64,000 nt of DNA, from contig BSBN01000187.1 in NCBI GenBank assembly GCA_027924645.1, positions 10,868,001-10,932,000 on the forward strand, read 5' to 3'. Below, piece by piece: positions 1-10,585 of this stretch. Position 1 is the first letter of the stretch; every line of letters begins with the position of its first letter. This stretch comes from Cunninghamia lanceolata (lineage: Eukaryota > Streptophyta > Pinopsida > Cupressales > Cupressaceae). The notes below the pieces were generated by a model. That model searched no databases. It was not told where the DNA came from and was given only the letters and a program-made list of their open reading frames with translations. The position numbers and the translations under genes were made by a program.

Positions 1-1
1 A

Positions 2-592
2 TGGTTTGGTCATCCTCCTACTGTGAGATATTTCAAAGTTTTTGGTAGTAAATGCTATATCAAAAGAGATGAGGATTTAGGAAAGTTTGATACAAGAAGT
101 GATGAGGGAATATTTTTGGGATACTCCACTCAAAGTAAGGCTTACCGATGCTTTAACAAGAGGTTGAAAAAGATTGTTGAAAGAGCTAATGTTAGAGTTG
201 ATGAGATCAAGGAAGGACATTCCAAGTTTTGTGGATATGATTCAGATGATCAAAATGAAAGTCAAAGTCAAGGAAGGTTAGTTCAAACTTTGACTCAGAT
301 GCAGATTGATCCAGAAACTCCAGAGACTCAAGGAATTAGTACAGATGTTGAGGAACAAGCTCAAGAAATAGAAGCCCAAGAAATTCCCAAAACCCCCAGG
401 TATGTAAGAATGAATCATCCTGAAGATCAAATTATAGGGGATAGAAATAAAGGTGTTCGAACTAGGAAAAGAGTTGCTAAAGATCAAGAAGAGATTTATT
501 TGATTTCAAGGATTGAATCTAAATTAGTTGGTGAAGCCTGCACTGATGATGTTTATGTCATCCAAAGATCAGATTGCAGATATCTTCACTAA
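2..592 (+). pseudogene. Ty1/copia (Sirevirus-like) pol fragment: end of integrase and linker
   Basis: The frame is open from the window edge. It carries the region just after the copia integrase core: FKVFGSKCYIKRDEDLGKFD, then GIFLGYSTQSKAYRCFN, a block that follows the DDE core in plant copia polyproteins. After it comes the acidic, Gln-rich linker before reverse transcriptase (about residues 70-165), ending in IIGDRNKGVRTRKR, the type of motif that precedes RT in Sireviruses. The whole RT domain is then missing: the frame runs straight into a few residues of the RNase H tail in another frame. The element is therefore internally deleted and cannot encode an active polyprotein. Lineage is inferred from motifs and from the repeated purine tracts downstream. 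Confidence 0.85.
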
Positions 593-665
593 GCCTCTTC
601 CCAAGGATACCTTTGAATTTCTCAAAGAGAAGTTAGGAGTTATTACCCCTCTGAATAAGAACTAA
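570..665 (+). pseudogene. Copia RNase H C-terminal tail, joined out of frame by a deletion
   Basis: In the third forward frame the sequence reads QIADIFTKPLPKDTFEFLKE, then KLGVITPLNKN and a stop. This is the standard C-terminus of copia RNase H (ADIFTKPL). It overlaps the end of the preceding frame, so the deletion joining linker to RNase H is not a multiple of three or a further small indel occurred. It marks the 3' end of pol, about 320 bp before the LTR. Confidence 0.85.
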
Positions 666-988
666 GATGCACTAAGGTGCATCAGTCCAGTGGAATTCTT
701 AGTCATATCTTGAGATCTGGATTGATGTTGAGAAATACTACTCTAAGGAGTAATCAGTATGCAAATGTTGGAGATCAATCTGAAATAAAAAGGGGAAGTA
801 AAGGTTGCAAATATGTGTCCTTTGCCATTGATGTCAAAGGGGGAGAGAAGACATGTGAAAAACTAATTGCTGATGACAGGGGGAGCAATGAAGGAAGTAG
901 CTGCAGAAGTTAGGGGGAGAAGTTTTTGTCATGATGGTTGAATCAGTTTTTCACAACATTTGTTGCCATTAATGACAAAGGGGGAGAT
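666..988 (+). other. 3' noncoding region of the copia element with several polypurine tracts
   Basis: There is no coding potential. Four G-rich purine tracts are seen: near 836-850 (AAAGGGGGAGAGAAG), 879-886, 910-922 (TTAGGGGGAGAAG) and 977-988 (AAAGGGGGAGAT). The last directly abuts the LTR and is the expected plus-strand primer. Multiple PPT-like copies upstream of the 3' LTR are a known Sirevirus trait. Short stretches around 805-850 also resemble the start of the LTR. Confidence 0.7.
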
Positions 989-2337
989 TGTTACAAATAT
1001 GTGTCTAAGCAATGTTGTCATTAATGTCAACATATTCTTGTTGTCATTGGTGTCAACTGTGCCTTATTTTGTTGCCTGTTTAGGAGACTGGAATGTTGAG
1101 GATATTGAGAAAATTAATGAAGACTCAAGGTTCACAGACCTTATGGATGTATAGAGGATCATCAGATGATGCTCCAATCAAGAATTGAGAAGTCTGCATG
1201 AAGATTTTAAGAAGTTATGGTCATCTATTTAGAACTGGATCTTATAGTATTTAGAAGAGATAGAGGGATAGTAAGTTGGTCTGGATTGCTTCATAGTGAA
1301 ATATTATGATCTGTGGATCTAAAGGAATGTTTGGGAAGTCAGTGTGTATCATCAACTCCAGTGGTTCATGGTTTGGAGGTCTACAAGACATCCTTCTAGT
1401 TTGACATTCATGACAAACAGTGTTCTTGAAGTTCTAGAGGAAGAAACAAATGATTCTGGCAATTTGGTTTAGAGTGGATGTTATTAGTGAGTCCAATGTG
1501 CTTGTAGAAGTCTCTAGATCGTGTGGCTACTATGTTGAAGGTCTACATTGGAGTTTGAGCTTGTTATTAAATATTTCCTCTTTGAAGTTGTTCTTCTTCC
1601 TAGCCTTGGCCAACAGGATGTTCCTAGCGTGTTGTGGATGATCTAAAGATCATTTTATGAAGCATGGAGTGTTAGTAGAGGAAGATTCAAGTCTTAGATA
1701 TGATTGGCCCATAGTGTAAAGATCTGTGTTAAGTTTGGTTGACCTTGTTGATCATTCCAAGATGGATGAAGTGTATAAATACTTGTTGAAGAGTTGTTAA
1801 ACAACATTCTTGAGCAAAATAGATTAAATTCAAATAAAGGATTAGAAGTAGAGTAGAGAAGAAAAGGAGTGAGAGTAGTGCAGAGTGGAAAGTTAGTAAA
1901 GAAGAATCTGGGGCAAAGAAAAGTTTTTGTGAGCATTCATTGAAATTGAACCAGTCATGAAGTAGATGCTATTTCTCAATTAATTCTTTCTGTTCTAAAT
2001 AAATTTTGTAGGTAGTGAGCCTCTCTTTTGAGCAGTGAGCTCTGAGAAGTACGCCCAAAGGCATGTGCCTTCTATTTTTCTAAAAGCACTTTTAACAGGG
2101 TACAAATCTTTGTGGGTTAACCCCCACCATGGTTTTTCCCTTAACCGGGTTTCCATGTCAAAATCTTGGTGTCAAATGTGCTAATTATGTTTCTGATCTT
2201 ATGTTGTTGATCTATGCTTTAATTTTTACATAATTAATCTGGCAGTAAGATAATAAAGAAGGTTTAAAGCAGAAAAAGTTTATATTGTGTGACAACTGAT
2301 TCACCCCCCTTCTTAGTTGTTCGGTCTAATTCCAACA
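989..2337 (+). mobile_element. 3' LTR of the Sirevirus-like copia element
   Basis: It begins TGTTACAAAT directly after the purine tract and ends TAATTCCAACA, giving TG...CA ends and 1,349 bp. A TATA box (TATAAATA) lies at about 1774-1781. The 3' part has a block around 2115-2165, containing CCATGGTTTTTCCCTT and ACCGGGTTTCCATG, that recurs in reverse in the copia LTR at 21865. The LTR ends inside the unknown ORF fragment on its right, so the element inserted there. The left end and target duplication lie outside the window. Confidence 0.88.
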
Positions 2338-2343
2338 TTTTCA

Positions 2344-3565
2344 TCACATCTTTCTCCATCCAAAGCATCTGCACATTAATTCAAGAAAAGAAATTTTGTT
2401 TAGCACAAATTTTGGCAACACATGGGATGGTTGAGTACACCCATATACTTTGATTATAGTATGGTCAGGCAAGAAATTACCAATCAGAAAAGTTATGTTT
2501 GTGACCATGTTTTGGCCTATGAGCAAGAGGCCTCAACATTTCTCTAACCTCTTTGGTCAATCTAGGAGAAAGGCTACCAAGGGAATTCATTATTCTGACT
2601 GAGAAATCTTCATGGAACACAACATATTTACAGTTCTAACAATGAGTGTCCCATTTGTAACACTAGCATTATGTAGGCAATCTTTGTCTCTTTTGATCAA
2701 TCATGCTGAAGTCCATCCTGTTGGGCCACTTCCTTCTATTCTGATACAAAATTAAATGACACAACAAATAATAATATTTGAACTCCATAGGTGTCTTGTT
2801 CTCCCTTATTTGCAAAAATATGTCATGTAATTTCTTCTCAATAAACGATGCAAAATCATACTCAACATTAACCTCTGGGTTCTATATTCTCATGGCCATC
2901 ATCATCATGCCAACTAGCATTCTATCTTGGGCATCAATTCCTAGCACTTGACACAAAGAAAAATAGGTCCTTTTGAAATACACAACAACATCATCAACTG
3001 GAAAAGGGTCAACTACAGTGGTTGGGATTGAAATCCTTCTATTGTTGGCCCCTTTCCTCATGTACAAGAGCAACTCATCACTGCTATATGTATTTCTTAG
3101 ACTGGTATATTCTTGTTCACTCTTCTTCAAGTCAACTTTTGTGAGGGCTTGCTTGTTGAGCATGAAGCAATCAATGATTACATTTCTGTCCACAGCCACT
3201 AATGGTGACCCGTTTGGCAACTTCACAGTTTTGGTGGCTGGATGATAGTGCTGTGCCAATATCCTAATCAAATCCACATCAATGAATACATTTAGCACCA
3301 CAAGCTTAGCCAAATTCAAATTCCATGGATTTGCAACTGGTCCCTGTCCATCTTGCTTTTCACAAAAATACCAAAAAAGGTTCCATCCTGAGATATGGAC
3401 TCTAGCATATTGACACCCCTCTGTTACATCCTTGAATAGTTAATTCTTATACCTTTTGTCAACTAAATTTGGCAAAATGTCCAATAGTGACTATTGAAGG
3501 GACCTCTTCTTAGGAATAGGGGGTTCAGTGTTCTTACTTGCAAACTTAGATTTCTTAGGTGCCAT
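2344..3565 (-). pseudogene. Unknown retroelement ORF, N-terminal part (distant relative of the 24.5-kb and 38.4-kb ORFs)
   Basis: I do not recognise the function. On the minus strand a possible ATG at 3565 gives MAPKKSKFASKN. With a few stops and frame changes the frame then runs through WNLFWYFCEK, NLAKLVVLNVFIDVDLIRI, HYHPATKTVKLPNGSPLV, a central open stretch (3319-2882) and, near 2440-2350, GCTQPSHVLPKFVLNKISF. It shares a weak but colinear pattern with the large ORFs at 24535 and 38414: F-x-L followed by VDL-K-x-E-x-EY, and later a G-x-x-QP-x-x-LP block followed by a hydrophobic E/L segment. I infer a common domain of about 400 residues. The copia LTR cuts it off on the left. Nothing marks it as cellular, and it may be the remnant of another large element. 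Confidence 0.5.
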
Positions 3566-3989
3566 AGTTTGATGCTTTCATGAACTAGGGTTTTGATAGT
3601 CACTTACTCTACCAAACCAGTTGAAAACAAAGTACAAACTAAATACCAACTTTTTTGAAGAGAGTGATGAGGTAGACTTACTTGGTTTGAAGATTGCCAA
3701 AGTACACACACAGAGATTGAATTTGTCATCTACAATCACCATTGAATTTGCTTGAATGATGAAATACAAAGAAATTTCAAATTTTATTCTGCTATGGAGC
3801 TGGTCATTTCGCCATTACTCTAGTTCATGCCATGAAATTGACAAATCTAAGCATTCAAGTCTTTCAAACATAATCCGTTGATTTGGTCTAATCCAATAGT
3901 TGGGCAGGCACATTAATATTTTCATTCTTTTCATCAAAAAACATAATCTCATAGGCATCAATGATAACCATTGCAGAGAAATAATATAG
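3566..3989. other. No recognisable feature
   Basis: AT-rich sequence between the unknown ORF fragment and the tandem array. I see no coding, RNA or terminal-repeat signal. Confidence 0.4.
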
Positions 3990-4692
3990 TCATTTTAGTA
4001 TTTAATACTTTACCACATCACCGTAGGACCTATTTAGATCTATCACAGGAGGTTCTGAATGGTTATACCGCATCTTTCATCGCTTACTGCCACCTCGTAA
4101 GCCTTGATATAGATCATTGTAGGATGGCAGGATACATGTTACCCCTTATACCTCATACTATGTTACCGCCAACCTTTGATTTGACCATTGTGGGACTGCG
4201 AGATCTTTTGGCATCCCTTCACTATTTACTGTATCACCGAAAGCATTGGATTTGACTATGGCAGGAGTGCATAACATACTTTATATTACTTGTACCACTT
4301 ACTACTAGCCCACAAGACCTTCTCTAAACTATCACAGGGCTATGGTATGTGTTATCTATCAGCTTATCCCTTATAGCTATACCACCAGTTATTTTCTTGT
4401 TCGTTGTGGGGTTGCTGCACCTTTATTGTTTTATCTTACCACATGACCATAGGTCAACATTTTGTTTGTCGTGTGGTTGCGATGAAATGTTATATGCTAC
4501 TCAAACTCTTGCCACCATCCCGCCAATTACTTTTGAGACCTCCGCAGGGCTGCAGTAACCAATCTCTGTATACCACAACACTGCAAATGAAATTCCTACA
4601 TGCTATAGGGAAGTGGTAAATGTCTTTTCACTTCCTTTGGTTCCCGTACATCTACCAAAGCTATTTGAATGTACTGCGGGGCTGCGGTAAGA
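3990..4692 (+). repeat. Degenerate tandem array, unit about 72 bp, about ten units
   Basis: A core like GCAGGGCTGCGGTAA (variants TGTGGGACTGCGAGA, ACAGGGCTATGGTATG, GCGGGGCTGCGGTAAG) recurs at close to 72-bp spacing, near 4045, 4120, 4190, 4262, 4334, 4405, 4477, 4547, 4608 and 4675. Between cores lies a second conserved patch rich in TTACC/ACCGCC. Units are diverged, so this is an old minisatellite. Because it sits upstream of a CACTA transposase it may be a subterminal repeat region, but no CACTA terminus was found. The next 190 bp (4693-4884) look like intron sequence of the CTR9 fragment. Confidence 0.65.
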
Positions 4693-4884
4693 AACAAAAA
4701 ACACATCAATGATCAAAATACAAATGTCTTTCATATGGACATGATATGGCATGCTTATGAATGACTCCTAGAATAATTGTAAAAGGAATATGGACTCCTA
4801 GGATGAATTTTACAGAAAGAAAAGTGTATAAAACCAAGTGGGACTAGGTGAATTTTTGATGGTCCTAACACCTTCTTTACCTAC

Positions 4885-5333
4885 CCTTGTTGAGCATATA
4901 TATGGCCTATAACTTTTAAGCCCTCATAGTTCTCAAGGTGGATCTCTAGAACCTTTTCAAAATTTGAGAGAGAACTCTTAAGATCTCCCATCTTCAATTG
5001 AACCCGTCCTAGCCCAAAGTATGGCAACACAAAATCCTATAGCCTCTGGCTTTCCTTGACTGATGCCATGTAATACCGCCAGTAGTGTCATATTCACCTT
5101 TATTATGATAAAATCATGCAAGATTATAATATGAATGAGATTTCATGAGAGGGTGGTAAGATGAAACAAGAGCTATCTCAGTCAACTATTCCACAACAAA
5201 ATGCTACCCTGTGAAGAAAAAATGGTTTGCTAAATGATTCAATGCCATTACATAGTATAGGTATAATTCAAAGGCTCTACGCATCTTTTCCATTCCTTCA
5301 TGAACACTATTTTTTTCACTAACTATGAGAATC
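4885..5333 (-). pseudogene. CTR9/VIP6 (Paf1 complex TPR protein) exon fragment
   Basis: On the minus strand one exon-like block reads, in order: SVHEGMEKMRRAFELY, MALNHLANHFFFTG, HFVVE-x-LTEIALVSSYHP, KSHSYYNLA, YHNKGEY, YYMASVKE, PYFGLGRVQLKMGDLKSS, SNFEKVLEIHLENYEGLKVI, GHIYAQQG. This matches the tandem TPR region of plant CTR9 (VIP6/ELF8), the scaffold of the nuclear Paf1 elongation complex. The block is bounded by a plausible acceptor (TTTTTAATTGTAG, ending at 5334) and donor (AAGG/GTAGGT at 4885/4884), so intron context was kept and it is not a processed copy. It has several in-frame stops, most at Gln or Arg codons (CAG to TAG, CGA to TGA), and about one frame slip. No other CTR9 exon is visible nearby, so it is a captured or relic fragment. 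Confidence 0.85.
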
Positions 5334-5487
5334 CTACAATTAAAAAATGCCCAAAAATGACCACAGAGACTTTCCCCATTTCAAACAACAAAATTGCCAA
5401 AAAAAATACGTTTAAAACTTGTAAAAAAATGCAAATAAAATCACATTGATTTCCACACCAAAAAAAACCATGAGACCATAGCTTGTT

Positions 5488-6010
5488 GCTTACTATTGTT
5501 CTTTGATAGATTTTTTCCAAGCATCCATAGCCTGTTTGAAATCACCTATTTTAGGCTTTTAGCCATAGCAGCAAGATAGTGAACTATTTGATAAAATGCT
5601 TTGGTAGACATGTATGAAAAATGTGGTAGCATAGACAAGGCAATGAACTTTGGAAAAATGCCTCAAAGAAATGTGGTCTCATGGTGATTGAATGCCATGA
5701 CAAATGCCATGACAAGTGAATTGTTATGGATTGTCATGACATTCCATAACCATGAGACCACATTTCTTTGAGGCATTTTTTCAACCACTTCATTGCCTTG
5801 TCTATGCTATTGCTTACTATTATGCTTTAATAGATTTTTTCCAAGAATCCATAGCTTGTTCAAAAGCACTTATTTTAGGCTTTTAGCCATAGCAACAAGG
5901 TAGTGAATTGTTTGATAAAATGCTTTGGTAGACATGTATGAAAAATGTGCTAGCATAGACAAGGCAGTGAACTGTTTGAAAAAATGCCTCAAAGAAAAGT
6001 GGTCTCATGG
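5488..6010 (+). pseudogene. Duplicated PPR-protein fragment with an inverted copy (foldback)
   Basis: Two direct units (5488-5684 and 5812-6010) each end in a PPR motif. In the first, [16 protein letters not shown] and [10 protein letters not shown] are readable; this is the typical plant PPR-PLS sequence. Between them, an inverted copy of the motif (5750-5808) pairs with 5628-5684: 31 bp are identical at one end and 20 bp at the other, around a loop of about 65 nt. A further short inverted piece lies at 5469-5481. No complete PPR gene is present. PPR proteins bind organellar RNA, but this copy is non-coding. It lies between the CTR9 fragment and the CACTA transposase. Confidence 0.75.
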
Positions 6011-6164
6011 AATGCCATGACAGGAAAATGCAATTGGCAACTGCTCCTAGTTATTAGTTATGCAATGTGAAGTAATTGCATAACTGCTTAGGTTTACTTT
6101 GTAAAAACTATACTGTAATTGAAATTTTGTAAAATTTTGTAGACTAAGAGATAAAAAATTTGTA

Positions 6165-8912
6165 ATCTTGTAAGTGAGAGTGAATGTCTAAAATGTCATG
6201 AAGCAAGGTATAGTAAGGGTTGAAATCAACTGTGGATCCTAGAAAGGTTCTTTGCCACTTTTTGATAATCTCGCAATTACTCTGAATGTATAGGTGCAGA
6301 GACATTGCTGAACTTATGCAATGGCAAAAAATAAGAGCATCGATGAAAAACAATGACATGTGCCTAATTCTAAGACATGGAAGGAATTTGATAACAGATG
6401 GCCTAATTTTTCTCAAGATCCTCATAATATAAGGTTGGGTTTGGCTCTAGATGGGGTGAACCCATTCTCAGATCAAAGTACAAAATGGTCAACTTGGCGA
6501 GTGTTTTTAATAAATTATAACTTGCCTCCATAGTTAGCAACTAAACCATTTTTCTTAATGCTATCATTGATTATACCAAGAAAGAAAAGTGTGACTTCAG
6601 ATACAATCAATGCTTATCTAGAGCCATTATATGATGAGCTAATGGAATTGTGGAAAGGAATTGAAGCAATTCAATCTTTAAGGGATGGTCATTCAATCAA
6701 ATTCACTTTAAGAGCTTCCTTATTGTTTAGGATTCATGATCTTTCTACATATGGTACATTGTCTAGTCTCAGTGTTCATGGATACCATGGATGTCCTACT
6801 TGCAACTTTAAGGATTTTGTGAGGCACTCAAAAAGTTTGTGTAAGTGTATTTATTGTGGACATCATGCTTACCTTAAAATGGATCATCCATATCATCGAC
6901 AAAATACATGTTTCAATGGTCAAGAACAGAATCGTGAAGCACCATTACTAATAATGGGTGATTACATTGTTGAGAATGGACAAAAAAGAATGTCATTTAT
7001 TGAAATGATGGGATTGCTAGTAGTAGATATGATCCATGTAATGAAAGCGATGTAAAATGGTTGTGCATATTCTATAAGTTGCCATACTTTAAGGATATAG
7101 CCATTAGGCATACTAGTGACTTTATGCATACTGAGAAAAATATAACCTATGCTATTATAGAAACTCTTTTTGGTGCTTTTGATACTATTTCATCACGTGA
7201 AGACTTTCAACAACTAAAGATTCGTCAAAATCTTTGGGTTAAAAAATGTGATGATGAAAAATATAGAAAACCTAGTGCCCATTATGTTTGGACAAAGGAA
7301 CAACATGCACAATTCTTACACTTGATGTCTCAGACTCGTTTTCCCACTAGATATGTAAGTAGTAGTATTAGAAGCCAAACTAACATTAATGGCTTAAGAG
7401 GCCTCAAGACCCATGACTATCAAGTCATAATCGAGAATATTTTACCTATTGTGGTAAATATATCAATTTTGGAAAAGGGACCAAGATTGACAATTATAAG
7501 TTTGGGCCTAAAAATAAAGAGAATGAGTTTACATGTATTAGATCCTTCGAACATTGATAGTTTGAGGGAGGAGGTTGTTGAAGTCCTTTGTCTATTGGAA
7601 CGGGAATTTCCACCAACAATCTTTAACATTTATATGCATCTTTTGATACATCTAGAATATGAACTAGAGCATTGTAGCCTAGTAAGAATGAGATGGATGT
7701 ATCCTATAGAATGATATTTGAAGGTTTTGAAAAAAATTGTTTGTACTAGGGAAAAACCAGAAGGCAACATGTCTGGGGGATATTCAATGCATGAGGCCAT
7801 GGGATTTTACACAAAATATATGAAAGATTTTAAAAATTTTGATCGATGTGTATGGGATGATGACGAAGATGAGAGAGTTGTAGGTGAAGTGTTAGATGGC
7901 CATGGATGTCACTTCAAGCTATCACATCAAGAAAGAAGTGTGATACATGCATATATTCTTCAAAACACATCTTCATTCGATAAGTGGCATAGGTTAAAAA
8001 TTTACACAATAACATATTTACTCAATTACATTTACACATTTATATTATTAATCTTACTATTTGTATGTTAATATTCTATGTAGAAAATATGAAGAAGAGA
8101 ATCAAGATTGGATGCAACATCGACCTCAAAAGTGTAGACGCCATGATTTGATTGGATGTGATTCTTTTCCAAAATTTGAAGAATGGATTGCTAATGTAGT
8201 CAGTGATGCAAAAGAAGGTCAAAATATAACAACGGAGGAAAGTGAGCTTTCACAATCTCCATATTTATGGGCTATGCATTTTAATGGAATGTAGGCCTAT
8301 GGTAGTCATTTAAGAGTGGAAGAAAAAGACATAGGAAAGACAAATTGTGATTGTGTTCTTAGTGCTGAATTTCTTCACAAAATTGAGAAGAAATTTTATG
8401 TTGGATTCATCCAAGAAATTATTCAAGTGGATTTTGGTGAAACTAGTCCTATATTATTAAAATGTAAGTGGATCCGGCCATCTGCAATACAATTTGATGA
8501 GTATGGATTTGTATGCACAAATACACGACAATTTTTATTAGAGACAGATGAGTCGTATGTTTCCCCTCTTCAAATCAACCAATGATTTCTAATTGATGAT
8601 GTAAGAAGCCCACGATGGTCATATGACATTCAAATAGAGTCTTGTTCAAAATGAAAATTCATGGAAGTTGTCGATATAATGCCTGATAGGAAATATGTTA
8701 ATTTACAAGAAACATTCAAAGAAGTGGATGAAAATGATGATGGAGTGTTTGAAGAAGAGATTTTTATTACCAATGAAGAGATTGGGAGAGAGAATGTATT
8801 GCATGTCATAGATGAGGATGAGGAAGAAAATCAAGCAGATGCAGATAGGAGTGATCAAGACTTGGATGTTGCTGGCAATGTAGATGATTATGGTGATGTT
8901 TTGCCACCTTAA
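6165..8912 (+). pseudogene. CACTA (En/Spm) TNP2-like transposase, decayed
   Basis: Domains are in the order known for plant CACTA transposases. First is a Cys-rich start (ECLKCHEARYSKG near 6170) and YRCRDIAELMQW near 6290. The TNP2 catalytic region follows, with LGLALDGVNPFSDQSTKW, FLINYNLPP, a HGYHGCPTCNF zinc-like patch near 6775 and DFMHTEKN near 7120. DUF4218 (LREEVVEVLCLLEREFPPTI, then RWMYPIE) spans about 7440-7850. DUF4216 (FYVGFIQEIIQVDFGETSP, LLKCKWI, DEYGF) spans about 8390-8650, before an acidic tail. An intron with GT...AG ends fits at 7993-8083 (KWHR/KYEEENQ). At least five stops and several frameshifts make it inactive. The N-terminal part before 6165 is not recognisable. Confidence 0.88.
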
Positions 8913-10119
8913 CTAGCCTGTCACCTTAAGAGGTTATCTTTTCACCTAAACTTTGGTAATATGTGGTCGTACCTATCTAAGTTTTAGGGTTTTGGGTTTT
9001 GAGTCAGCATTTATCAGTTGTCTTCTTTATTTCCCCTTAAAACCCCAAGTCTTGTAGTCATGTTGTTACTTTATGTTATAATCCATCGTTGACTACCTAG
9101 CCTAAGTTATCGGTCGTCTAACTAGGTCAAAGAAATAATGAAATTCCAAGCTTCTTCAAGTAAAACTAGTAAGTTTAATTTTTGCCATCTGTGTCTATTT
9201 CAATTGAAGTTGCTATCTTGTTAAGTTGTTGTCTATTTCAATTCTGAGTTGTAAGTTTTAATTTCTTGCATGTTGAATATATGTTCTCAATAAGCATTTT
9301 ATCAGTTTTAGATTATAATATATGAAAAATGCCTCTGAGCATGTGTTTCCATCAATTTTCTCCTATGTTGTTTGTATTTCTCTTTTGAATAAGGATACTC
9401 AGGGTTTCTGAATTCTTGAATATACATTTGCTATATTACATATCTAATTCACTGCTTCTATTTAAGGAATATATTAAAATGCTCTAAATCAGATATGGGG
9501 AGGTGTGTTTTGCAATAGGGATATCTGTAAGAAGAGTTGCTGGAAACACCCATTATTGGATTGTTTTTTGTAAGATAGGAACATAATAAATCCTCTAAAT
9601 CTACATATTTATGATGCTTAAGAGAAGTAATATATATTTGTAAGGAATTGACTGCAAACCCTAGGATTGGCACCAATCACAGTTGGGCTTATTTTCACAA
9701 ATTACTCACAATCAGACAATCATATACATAAAAAGAAAAACAAATCAACTTGTTAGTTTGAGGAGTAGGGTTTAGTTCCATGTTCTCTGAGCCATCTAGT
9801 GAAACAATTTCCAAAGCTAGCCACTTTGAAGCAATCATACAGTTTTGGTATGCATTCAGGAGAACATATCTGCTGAAGTGTCAATATCCAATTGAAACAA
9901 GGGATAGTCATATTGATAGTATGATACATGTAATTGTAAACAACTTATTGGTTTTTGACTACAAATTCTTTTTAATTTGTAAACTAAATTCTATTTTGAG
10001 TTTCCATTTGCAGTTATCAGTGGATTAGAAAGTCAACAGTTATCAACTTATGAAATCAATAAAGTTTTACTAATTCAAGTTGTTGATTTATATATTATTG
10101 TTTATTTGGACTTTAAGAA
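8913..10119. other. Spacer between the two CACTA genes
   Basis: AT-rich. It contains one 82-codon open frame at 9780-10028 (MFSEPSSETISKASHF...) with no recognised relatives. I see no repeats or RNA genes. Confidence 0.4.
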
Positions 10120-10477
10120 ATGAGGAAAAGGACTGTAAGGCGCAAATTAGATGATAGTGGTCATAATGCTGAAATTTTAGTGACAGATTATGAGCACTTT
10201 CGTAGAGAAAAAGTGGCCAAGAATAATGAATATTTATCGCGTCTTGGTTTGACAAACAGGCGAGTTGTAAATCCACTAAGTAGTATATTATTTGTTTAAT
10301 AGTGTTTAATGAAATTTTATAGGCAAGAGCTTTATGTTTTTTTATAGGCAAGAAAAAGAGTGCAAAGAAAATGTAGAGAAAAAACAAAAGGAAAGAAAAG
10401 ATACAGTGCCATCATCTCGTAGAAGCCAATGCATTTGTGATTCAACAAATACGATTGGTGAAAACAATAGTTGTGAT

Positions 10478-10585
10478 GATGTGCAACCTGATATAGCATA
10501 TGGTGATGTGCAACCTGATATAGCACATGGTGATGTGCATCCTGATATAGCACATGGTGATGTATAGCTTGATATAGCACATGGT
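10478..10585 (+). repeat. 27-bp coding tandem repeat (DVQPDIAHG x 4)
   Basis: Four consecutive 27-bp units encode DVQPDIAYG, DVQPDIAHG, DVHPDIAHG and DV-stop-LDIAHG, followed by a partial fifth. The repeat is in frame with the Transposase_24-type gene. The stop is a C-to-T change in a CAG codon. Confidence 0.85.

Noticed and set aside
3990..4692. CRISPR-like array
   Set aside because: Units are diverged, without constant repeat and unique spacers, and the DNA is plant nuclear.
5058..5093. TAGTG / CACTACTGGCGG considered as a CACTA terminus
   Set aside because: The stretch is coding sequence of the CTR9 fragment (between KGEY and YYMASVKE), so the match is coincidental.
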